DNA of 64,000 nt from an uncultured Lachnospiraceae bacterium (GTDB taxonomy: Bacteria > Bacillota > Clostridia > Lachnospirales > Lachnospiraceae), in contig CAJUDY010000017.1 in the NCBI GenBank assembly GCA_910584945.1, positions 6,524 to 70,523 on the forward strand. Reading direction: 5' to 3'. Each line of letters opens with the position of its first letter. Within the stretch, counting starts at the first letter, position 1. Positions 57,783 to 64,000 of this stretch are shown here, one piece after another. The translations under genes were made by a program, and so were the position numbers. The notes under the pieces were generated by a model. The model was not told the origin of the DNA and did not search any database. It was given only the letters and a program-made list of their open reading frames with translations.

Positions 57783-57825
57783 AAAAAATAAGGGCTAACC
57801 AGACCGTCTCACGACCTGATTAACC
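57783..57825 (-). terminator. Strong terminator of the NifU-like/GGGtGRT operon
   Basis: A 15-pair stem, GGTTAATCAGGTCGT against ACGGTCTGGTTAGCC with G-T pairs (57793-57825) and loop GAG, is followed on the minus strand by TTATTTTTT (57783-57791). It begins 20 bases after the GGGtGRT stop. Confidence 0.92.
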
Positions 57826-57844
57826 CCCATTTTAAAGGCTTTTC

Positions 57845-58855
57845 TTAGAATTTCCCGGCGTCTGCCGCTTCCTGTACGGAGACAGCCACTGCTACCGTCA
57901 TGCCGACCATCGGGTTGTTGCCCGCGCCGATGAGACCCATCATTTCCACGTGAGCCGGAACGGATGAGGAACCTGCAAACTGAGCGTCAGAGTGCATACG
58001 TCCCAGAGTATCGGTCATACCGTAGGAAGCCGGTCCTGCCGCCATGTTGTCCGGATGCAGGGTACGGCCGGTACCGCCGCCGGATGCCACGGAGAAGTAC
58101 TTCTTGCCGGCTTCGTTTCTCTCTTTCTTATATGTACCTGCTACCGGATGCTGGAAACGGGTCGGGTTGGTGGAGTTACCGGTGATGGACACGTCCACGT
58201 TCTCTTTCCACATGATCGCCACGCCCTCTGGAACGCTGTTGGCGCCGTAGCAGTTTACTTTCGCGCGAAGACCCTCGGAATAGGACTTGCGGAACACCTC
58301 TTTTACTTCGTTGGTATACGGATCATACTCCGTCTCCACATAGGTGAAGCCGTTGATACGGGAGATGATCTGCGCCGCGTCTTTTCCAAGACCGTTCAGG
58401 ATGACACGGAGCGGTTTCTTGCGAACCTTGTTCGCCTTCTCTGCGATACCGATGGCGCCCTCTGCCGCTGCGAAAGACTCATGACCTGCCAGGAATGCGA
58501 AGCAGTCGGTCTCCTCTTCCAGAAGCATCTTGCCCAGGTTGCCGTGTCCAAGTCCTACCTTACGTGTATCCGCAACAGAACCCGGGATGCAGAATGCCTG
58601 AAGTCCCTCGCCGATGGCTGCCGCTGCGTCCGCCGCTTTTCTGCAGCCCTTCTTGATGGCGATGGCTGCGCCTACGGTGTAAGCCCAGCATGCATTCTCA
58701 AAGCAGATCGGCTGGATGCCCTTTACCTGCGCATATACATCCAGTCCTGCGTCTTTGGTGATCTTCTCTGCTTCCTCAAGAGAAGCAATTCCATAGCTGT
58801 TCAGCACAGCGTTGATTTTATCAATACGTCTCTCATATGATTCAAATAATGCCAT
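57845..58855 (-). CDS. GGGtGRT protein (conserved anaerobe protein of unknown function)
   Basis: The 336-residue soluble protein carries the naming motif in SVASGGGTGRTLHPDNMAAG and other conserved parts such as VADTRKVGLGHGNLGKMLLE, FLAGHESFAAAEGAIGIAEK and VNCYGANSVPEGVAIMWKEN. The family is widespread in clostridia and other anaerobes and is nearly always next to a NifU-like scaffold gene, as here. Its biochemical role is not known to me. The start follows GGAGG. The pair ends in a strong terminator, so expression is probably high and discrete. Confidence 0.88.
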   Translation of the reverse strand: MALFESYERRIDKINAVLNSYGIASLEEAEKITKDAGLDVYAQVKGIQPICFENACWAYTVGAAIAIKKGCRKAADAAAAIGEGLQAFCIPGSVADTRKVGLGHGNLGKMLLEEETDCFAFLAGHESFAAAEGAIGIAEKANKVRKKPLRVILNGLGKDAAQIISRINGFTYVETEYDPYTNEVKEVFRKSYSEGLRAKVNCYGANSVPEGVAIMWKENVDVSITGNSTNPTRFQHPVAGTYKKERNEAGKKYFSVASGGGTGRTLHPDNMAAGPASYGMTDTLGRMHSDAQFAGSSSVPAHVEMMGLIGAGNNPMVGMTVAVAVSVQEAADAGKF

Positions 58856-58876
58856 TTTCGTCTACCTCCTTGGAAA

Positions 58877-59569
58877 TTACTCTTGACGCGGGTCAATGAT
58901 CTTAACTGCATCTGCCACACGGCCGTACTGGCCTTTTGCTTTTTCCCATGCAGTGTTCGGGTCATCGCCTTTTTTGATAAAGTCAGTCATCTTTCCAAGG
59001 GATACATACTGATATCCGATAATCTGATTCTCCTCATCCAGAGCGATACCGGTGACATAACCTTCTGCCATCTCCAGATAACGGGGTCCTTTTGCCAGCG
59101 TACCGTACATGGTACCGATCTGAGAACGAAGACCCTTTCCAAGGTCCTCAAGGCCCGCGCCAACTGCAAGGCCGTCCTCGGAAAATGCAGACTGGGAACG
59201 TCCATAGACAATCTGTAAAAACAGCTCTCTCATAGCGGTGTTGATGGCGTCGCATACGAGGTCCGTGTTCAGAGCTTCCAGAACCGTTAAGCCAGGAAGA
59301 ATCTCAGAAGCCATAGCTGCGGAATGGGTCATACCGGAACATCCAAGGGTCTCAATGAGCGCCTCCTGGATCACGCCTTCCTTCACATTCAGGGACAGCT
59401 TGCAGGCGCCCTGCTGCGGAGCACACCAGCCCACACCATGGGTAAAGCCGGAGATGTCTTTGACTTCTTTTGCCTGCACCCATTTTGCTTCTTCCGGAAT
59501 CGGAGCAGCGCCGTGATGAACGCCCTGAGCTACCGGACACATTTCTTCTACTTCACGTGAATAAATCAT
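58877..59569 (-). CDS. NifU-like iron-sulphur scaffold-family protein, partner of GGGtGRT
   Basis: The 230-residue protein contains a NifU-N-like stretch with conserved cysteines (GWCAPQQGACKLSLNV, ETLGCSGMTHSAAMASEIL), the pattern seen in scaffold proteins that accept iron-sulphur clusters. The C-terminal 100 residues do not match classical NifU. It is first in the two-gene operon with GGGtGRT. A role in cluster assembly or sulphur handling for anaerobic enzymes is likely but unproven. The ATG follows AAAGGAG. Confidence 0.85.
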   Translation of the reverse strand: MIYSREVEEMCPVAQGVHHGAAPIPEEAKWVQAKEVKDISGFTHGVGWCAPQQGACKLSLNVKEGVIQEALIETLGCSGMTHSAAMASEILPGLTVLEALNTDLVCDAINTAMRELFLQIVYGRSQSAFSEDGLAVGAGLEDLGKGLRSQIGTMYGTLAKGPRYLEMAEGYVTGIALDEENQIIGYQYVSLGKMTDFIKKGDDPNTAWEKAKGQYGRVADAVKIIDPRQE

Positions 59570-59594
59570 TTGTTTGAAACTCCTTTCAAGTTAT

Positions 59595-59627
59595 CATATT
59601 AGGCCCGTAGGGGTACGGCCTCATATG
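59595..59627. promoter_or_regulatory. 33-bp near-perfect palindrome in the NifU-like leader
   Basis: CATAT/ATATG, AGGCC/GGCCT and GTA/TAC arms nest with only single-base offsets around a GGGG centre. It lies 26 bases upstream of the NifU-like ATG, so it could be a leader hairpin or a repressor site. Confidence 0.7.
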
Positions 59628-59664
59628 TATTTATTTTCTCACAAAATCCCCGGTTCGTCCAGCA

Positions 59665-59688
59665 ATTTTTTCCTGTTTGCGAAAAAAT
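59665..59688. promoter_or_regulatory. Tandem operator-like inverted repeat 1 upstream of the second LacI gene
   Basis: ATTTTTTC and GAAAAAAT are perfect eight-base arms around CTGTTTGC. A second, slightly diverged copy follows at 59716. Confidence 0.6.
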
Positions 59689-59715
59689 AGTCGCAGAAGA
59701 AAACTTTCTCTGGTA

Positions 59716-59739
59716 ATTTTTTCTGTTTTATGGAAAAAT
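59716..59739. promoter_or_regulatory. Tandem operator-like inverted repeat 2 upstream of the second LacI gene
   Basis: ATTTTTTC and GGAAAAAT arms around TGTTTTAT. The centre is 51 bases from that of copy 1 and 38 bases before the LacI ATG. Autoregulation or shared control with the divergent operon is possible. Confidence 0.6.
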
Positions 59740-59765
59740 AGAAGCAAGCCAAGAAAGGATATCCT

Positions 59766-60803
59766 ATGACCACCATCAAAGAAATTGCAAAAGCCTGTAA
59801 TGTATCTGTCGCGACCGTCTCCAACGTATTTACCGGAAAAGGACGGGTCAGCGAAGAGCGCAGACAGTATATTTTGAAAACTGCCAGAGACATGAATTAT
59901 GTCCCCAATGATCTGGCCCGATCTCTAAAGCAGCGAAGCAGCCGGACCATCGGCATCATCACCGAAGACCTGACCGTCTTCAACTGTCCCAATATTGTGG
60001 ATGGAATCCATGAATATCTGGAAACCATGAACTATACATATATTCTCGGAAATCTCCGTCTTTTCCGAAAATATGACAATGACTTTTACCATCATGAGGA
60101 ATACGCGGCAAAAGTCACAGAAGAATTTCAGATTATGAAGAGCAAGCAGGTAGCCGGCATTATCTATGTGGGCGCTCATAACCGGACCATTCAGTCCATC
60201 CCCCAGGACCTGGGCCTTCCCATCGTCATCACCTACGGAAAAGCCTCTGATTCCCGGATGACCAGCGTCAACTACGATGATGCGAAGGGCGCCTATGACG
60301 CCGTGACGGAACTTCTAAGAGAAGGACATACCCGCATCGGACTGGTGGCCGGAGAGTCCACCAGCGTACACACCGTACAGAGGACGCTTGGTTACCGGCA
60401 GGCCCTTTTCGATCACCATCTCCCCTGTGAAGACCGGCTGATCTATCAGGGCATCTGGACCCGGGACAGCGGTTATGAAGCGGCCAGGATGCTTCTGACC
60501 CAGAACGTGACCGCCATCTTCTGCATGAATGACATCATGGCGGCCGGTATCTATGACTATGCGGACAAACACCGCGTCACCATCGGGAAAGATCTGTCCA
60601 TCATCGGATTCGACAACCGGGATATCTGCACGGTTCTGAAACCGGAACTGAGCACCATCGGTCTGCCTCTTGGACAGCTTGGCACTCATTCCGCCAAAAT
60701 CCTGATCGATATGATTGAGCACCGCAAAGAACAGCCGAAACCCCGGGATCTTAAAATCTCCTGCAGCCTGATTCTCCGGGAATCTACCTGCCGGCATCCG
60801 TAA
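59766..60803 (+). CDS. LacI-family transcriptional regulator (second)
   Basis: The 345-residue protein starts with the LacI helix-turn-helix MTTIKEIAKACNVSVATVSN, has the hinge YVPNDLARSLKQR and a sugar-binding-type effector domain ending in typical IIGFDNRD and ISCSLILREST motifs. The ATG follows AAGGAT. It converges with the second ABC importer operon, which it probably controls, and diverges from the NifU-like operon. Confidence 0.93.
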   Translation: MTTIKEIAKACNVSVATVSNVFTGKGRVSEERRQYILKTARDMNYVPNDLARSLKQRSSRTIGIITEDLTVFNCPNIVDGIHEYLETMNYTYILGNLRLFRKYDNDFYHHEEYAAKVTEEFQIMKSKQVAGIIYVGAHNRTIQSIPQDLGLPIVITYGKASDSRMTSVNYDDAKGAYDAVTELLREGHTRIGLVAGESTSVHTVQRTLGYRQALFDHHLPCEDRLIYQGIWTRDSGYEAARMLLTQNVTAIFCMNDIMAAGIYDYADKHRVTIGKDLSIIGFDNRDICTVLKPELSTIGLPLGQLGTHSAKILIDMIEHRKEQPKPRDLKISCSLILRESTCRHP

Positions 60804-60831
60804 ACGGATAAAAAGAAAGGCCGATGAATAA

Positions 60832-61656
60832 TCAGCCCTTCACTGCACCCGCGGTCATGCCTCCGATGATCTTGTTGGTCAAAAAAACATAGACGATAAT
60901 CGTGGGCAGAATGGAAATTATCATGGCCGAAAAGGCATAGCCATAGTTCGCCTCAAAGGCCGACAAATACGACTTGATCGCCACCGTAATCGTAGCCGCC
61001 CGTTCGCTCTGGGTCAGAAGATTGGCGAAAAACAACTCATTCCACGAATTGATGACTATAAAAATACAGACGGTCACGATCCCCGGCGTTGTCATGGGCA
61101 GCACCAGCTTTGTAAGGATCTGATTCGCAGAAGCTCCGTCGATCCGCCCCGACTCGATAATCTGCATGGGAAGCGTCTCCATATATCCCCGGATGATCAT
61201 AATGCTGAAGGGGAGATTGACCGCGGCATATACCAGACCCAGTCCCCACAGCGTATCATATCCGCCGATCCGTGTGATCATAATGTAATAGGGAACCATA
61301 AAGGCGTTGGCCGGAATAAACAGCCCCACATGAAACATGACCGACAAAGATCTGCGCATCCGGAACCGATGAAGCATGGCATATCCGGTCATGACAGATA
61401 CCGTCACATCAACTGCCACCGCGATCAAAGCCACACTGAACGTATTGAATAAATACCGGAGCATGGGCTGCCTGGAGAGTACCTCCCGATAATTCTGAAA
61501 GCTTATGGATTCCGGCATCTCAAAGGGCCTGGACAAAAGGTCCATATTCGGGCGAAGGGATGACACAAAAAGCCATACAAACGGAATCAGCATGATTACC
61601 GCCATCAGAACCAGAAAAAGAAAGAGTAAAATTCTGCCTAGTATTCTCTTTTTCAT
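60832..61656 (-). CDS. Sugar ABC transporter permease 2 (MalG/CUT1 type)
   Basis: The 274-residue protein has six membrane segments and the EAA loop (IIESGRIDGASANQILTKLV). The ATG at 61656 or a GTG six bases upstream may be used; GGAGGAG of the upstream coding end serves as the ribosome site. It follows the other permease gene almost without gap. Confidence 0.92.
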   Translation of the reverse strand: MKKRILGRILLFLFLVLMAVIMLIPFVWLFVSSLRPNMDLLSRPFEMPESISFQNYREVLSRQPMLRYLFNTFSVALIAVAVDVTVSVMTGYAMLHRFRMRRSLSVMFHVGLFIPANAFMVPYYIMITRIGGYDTLWGLGLVYAAVNLPFSIMIIRGYMETLPMQIIESGRIDGASANQILTKLVLPMTTPGIVTVCIFIVINSWNELFFANLLTQSERAATITVAIKSYLSAFEANYGYAFSAMIISILPTIIVYVFLTNKIIGGMTAGAVKG

Positions 61657-61662
61657 TGTCAC

Positions 61663-62520
61663 CTACTCCTCCTCTCTCTTCTGTAAAATGCTGACGATCA
61701 GCATAAGTCCCATTCCCAGCAGTACGGTAAAAATACTTCCGACCATGGAAATCCCATATTGATTCGCATTCATCATTTTTTTGTAAACATACAGCGCCAG
61801 AGTGGTGGTGGAATTGATGGGTCCGCCGCTGGTCATCACAAAGGGATACTCAAAGTTCTTCAGGCAAAAGGCCACATTCAGCATCAGATTGGTCAGAACC
61901 GCCGGCTTCGCCAAAGGAATATAGAGATACCTGTCCATCTGGAATCCTCTGGCTCCGTCCAGAATCGCCGCCTCCCTCAAATCATCTGAGACCGTCGCAA
62001 GCTGTGTCATAAAGATCACCGTCGTCAACCCCACATACAGAGAAAATGGTACAAGCGTCGCCGGGAGAGCCGTTGACAGATCCGTCAGCCACCCCCTGAC
62101 CAGCGATTCCTGCCCAAGCATCCGGAGCGCCCAGTTCAAAAGCCCCATATCTTTGTGATAGATAAAATACCACAAAAACGCCAGCGCCGTGATGGAAATC
62201 ACATTGGGCAAAAAATACAGGATTCGGAACACTTTCCAGCCAAAGATCTTCCGGTTCAGAAGCAGCGCCAGAAAAAGCCCGAGGGGAATATGGATAAAGA
62301 CGGCCGCCGCCATCCAGACCAGCGTATTTTTGAATGCCAGTCTGAAATTCAGATCCTTCAGAACATCCATATAATTCTGAAGTCCCGCCGGCTGCATGGT
62401 ATTCAGACCATTCCATTCAAAAAAACTGATATATACAATATACAGCAACGGTATGATGAAAAATACAACTGCAAAAAACACAGCCGGCAGTAAGTATAGT
62501 ATCAGATAACGCTTTTTCAT
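61663..62520 (-). CDS. Sugar ABC transporter permease 1 (MalF/CUT1 type)
   Basis: The 285-residue protein has six membrane segments and the EAA-type loop REAAILDGARGFQMDRYLYI. Its start is set at 62520, ten bases after GGAGG; the ATG nine bases earlier would touch the ribosome site. Partner of the MalG-type permease in the second importer. Confidence 0.92.
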   Translation of the reverse strand: MKKRYLILYLLPAVFFAVVFFIIPLLYIVYISFFEWNGLNTMQPAGLQNYMDVLKDLNFRLAFKNTLVWMAAAVFIHIPLGLFLALLLNRKIFGWKVFRILYFLPNVISITALAFLWYFIYHKDMGLLNWALRMLGQESLVRGWLTDLSTALPATLVPFSLYVGLTTVIFMTQLATVSDDLREAAILDGARGFQMDRYLYIPLAKPAVLTNLMLNVAFCLKNFEYPFVMTSGGPINSTTTLALYVYKKMMNANQYGISMVGSIFTVLLGMGLMLIVSILQKREEE

Positions 62521-62541
62521 TCTTTTCATCCTCCATAGGGG

Positions 62542-62580
62542 TATCAGCCCGCAGCTTACTGTGCAGGCTGCGGGCTGATA
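62542..62580 (-). other. Intercistronic hairpin between binding protein and permease of the second importer
   Basis: TATCAGCCCGCAGC (62542-62555) pairs perfectly with GCTGCGGGCTGATA (62567-62580) around an 11-base loop, without a T run. The first importer has a like hairpin at the same place. Confidence 0.8.
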
Positions 62581-62595
62581 TCATCGGGATTGTCT

Positions 62596-63939
62596 CTAAT
62601 TCAGTGCATCCAACTGCTCACAGAACTGCTCTGCCGTAATCTGATCCAGCAGAAAACTCTCTAAAAGTGTCGGGAGCTCCGCCGCCGCTTCTGTAGAAAG
62701 ATTTCTCTCCAGATTTGTGGTCCTGGAAGGAGCGTTCCCATTCACTTCCAGATAAGCCGCCATCTGCTCTGTCACGTTGGACAGATCTTCTTCTGTCAGT
62801 TCTGCTTTTGCGGACAGAACCACAGAGCCCTCCATCGTCAGGGTCTTTGTCGCTTCTTCTGAAGTAATGAACTTCAGGAATTCCGCGATCGCCACCTCTT
62901 TCGCAGGATCTGTCTGTGCGGAAGCCGCCCATGGAGTCTGTGCGTCGGTCACCAGATACCCCTGCTCTGCCACACCATCCCCGTTGGTCGGCATGGGAGC
63001 CGCGCTGATGGATGGGATCACAGATTCATCCTGATAGCCGGTGAACCAGCTTCCGTCGATGGCCATGGTGGTCTTTTTCGAGGAGAAGTTAGCTCCTGCC
63101 ACCGAATAGTTTCCTCCGATCACATCACTGGTGGAATACTGGCAAAATTCCTTGTACGTATTCAGCGCATCAACCATCCCGGGCGTTTGAAAGCTTGTGC
63201 TGGTGTTGACCTTTGCCGCTCCTTCATTGGCGATCCAGAGTCCGGTGATCAGGTTAATGGAGTACCAGGCGTCATCTCCCGTATACAGGGAGAATCCGCC
63301 GTATCCCGCATCTTTCAGCGTTTTGCAGGCTTCCAGAAGCCCATCCCAGGTGTCCGGGAACTCGGTAATGCCGACCTCCGCAAACACATCCTTATTATAC
63401 CAGATCACAGCGCCCGCGCTCTCAAAAGGAATCGATAACAGCTTTCCGTCGTAAGTCACGGTCTCCAGATCACTGGCCTCGAACTTGCCTTTCCACTCTT
63501 CATCCATATAAGGAGTAAAATCCATTAACAGGCCGGACTCAAAGTAGGACAGATCATTGGGATTATAGTTATAATGGAAGATATCCGGAGCCGTCTTTGT
63601 GCTGAGCATGGTCTTTACCTTTTCCTGATATGCCGGAAAATCCGGATTGGTTTCCACCACCACTTTGATCTCCCCTGTATGCTGCTCATTGAATTCCTCC
63701 ACCAGCTTTGCCAGCACCTCGCCCCTGGTAGTCTCCGCACTCCAGCTATGATACAGATTCAACGTGATCTCTCCTGTAGACGCTTCATCTGTCCCGGGCG
63801 CCTCTGCCGTCTCTTCTGCTGCAGGCTCTGTCCCCGCATCCGGCTGCGGCGCCGCATCCTGCTGCTGACCGCCGCAGCCAGTCATCATGGCCGCCGTCAT
63901 GCTCATACCAGTCAATACCGCCAAAATTTTCTTAAACAT
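62596..63939 (-). CDS. Lipoprotein sugar-binding protein of the second ABC importer
   Basis: The 447-residue protein has a lipoprotein signal (AMMTGCGGQQQ, Cys22), an acidic Ala/Glu/Pro linker to about residue 55 and a CUT1 solute-binding domain (YHSWSAETTRGEVLAKLVEE, TKTAPDIFHYNYNP, IDGSWFTGYQ). It should capture an oligosaccharide outside the membrane. No glycosidase or ATPase gene is in this operon, so the substrate is unknown and the MsmX-type ATPase may be shared. Confidence 0.92.
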   Translation of the reverse strand: MFKKILAVLTGMSMTAAMMTGCGGQQQDAAPQPDAGTEPAAEETAEAPGTDEASTGEITLNLYHSWSAETTRGEVLAKLVEEFNEQHTGEIKVVVETNPDFPAYQEKVKTMLSTKTAPDIFHYNYNPNDLSYFESGLLMDFTPYMDEEWKGKFEASDLETVTYDGKLLSIPFESAGAVIWYNKDVFAEVGITEFPDTWDGLLEACKTLKDAGYGGFSLYTGDDAWYSINLITGLWIANEGAAKVNTSTSFQTPGMVDALNTYKEFCQYSTSDVIGGNYSVAGANFSSKKTTMAIDGSWFTGYQDESVIPSISAAPMPTNGDGVAEQGYLVTDAQTPWAASAQTDPAKEVAIAEFLKFITSEEATKTLTMEGSVVLSAKAELTEEDLSNVTEQMAAYLEVNGNAPSRTTNLERNLSTEAAAELPTLLESFLLDQITAEQFCEQLDALN

Positions 63940-63959
63940 CCTTCATTTCCTCCTCGTAT

Positions 63960-63999
63960 AATAAGTTTATAGTCAATCAAAATAGGCTATAGACTTATT
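63960..63999. promoter_or_regulatory. Inverted repeat upstream of the second importer
   Basis: AATAAGTTTATAG (63960-63972) and CTATAGACTTATT (63987-63999) are reverse complements except for one base, with a 14-base centre. It lies in the promoter region of the binding-protein gene, 21 bases before its ATG, and could be a regulator site. The window ends here, so the full promoter cannot be judged. Confidence 0.55.
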
Positions 64000-64000
64000 C

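Overview
This window looks like chromosomal DNA of an anaerobic, acetogenic Firmicute, most likely a Lachnospiraceae member close to Blautia. That is an inference from gene content: a one-strand Wood-Ljungdahl cluster, ABC sugar importers with GH13 enzymes, GGGtGRT and DUF4325-type families, and consensus sigma-A promoters with strong AGGAGG-type ribosome sites. No rRNA, tRNA, CRISPR array, intact insertion sequence or prophage gene was found.

Left part (1-10.6 kb). A partial rex gene (NADH/NAD+ sensing repressor) runs off the left edge, behind an unusual repeat-bearing leader. Then come a D-lyxose isomerase gene, a 167-bp structured inverted-repeat element, an ABC-F ATPase gene, and a six-gene minus-strand operon: PucR/CdaR-type regulator, secreted FG-GAP-like protein, OmpR-type regulator, histidine kinase, anchored protein of unknown role, and a cell-wall amidase carrying a degenerate deacetylase-like domain.

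Centre (10.7-31.7 kb). This is a nearly complete Wood-Ljungdahl pathway on the minus strand. In transcription order: rnfC2-metV-metF (methylene-THF reductase module), a His-rich protein, cooT, cooC, acsA (CO dehydrogenase), an AcsF/CooC-type ATPase, acsB (acetyl-CoA synthase), acsD, acsC (corrinoid protein), acsE (methyltransferase), two small membrane proteins, acsV (corrinoid reactivator), a DUF3786 protein, fhs, fchA and folD. Together they convert formate plus THF to methyl-THF, pass the methyl group to the corrinoid protein and join it with CO to give acetyl-CoA. Formate dehydrogenase, hydrogenase, the rest of Rnf and Pta/Ack are not in the window. A good Rex-type operator lies in front of fhs. 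Hairpins at several junctions suggest transcript processing or partial termination, and a 27-bp palindrome recurs in three of the intergenic gaps here and once near the lyxose isomerase gene.

Right-centre (31.9-44.7 kb). An alpha-glucan utilisation island: malQ, an AraC regulator with a GH13 alpha-glucosidase, and a six-gene operon (binding protein, two permeases, DUF624 protein, MsmX-type ATPase, second GH13 enzyme). A LacI regulator sits upstream, and paired operators flank the binding-protein promoter.

Right (44.8-64 kb). A Bce-type peptide-resistance module (ABC transporter plus two-component system); a small uncharacterised NRPS-like cluster (SCP2 protein, alpha/beta hydrolase, stand-alone condensation domain, carrier protein, AMP-ligase) facing a TetR gene with two operators; decayed gene remnants (PIN domain, STAS-like/DUF4325); a coiled-coil protein of unknown role; an AAA ATPase-NADAR pair; a NifU-like/GGGtGRT pair; and a second LacI gene with a second sugar ABC importer.
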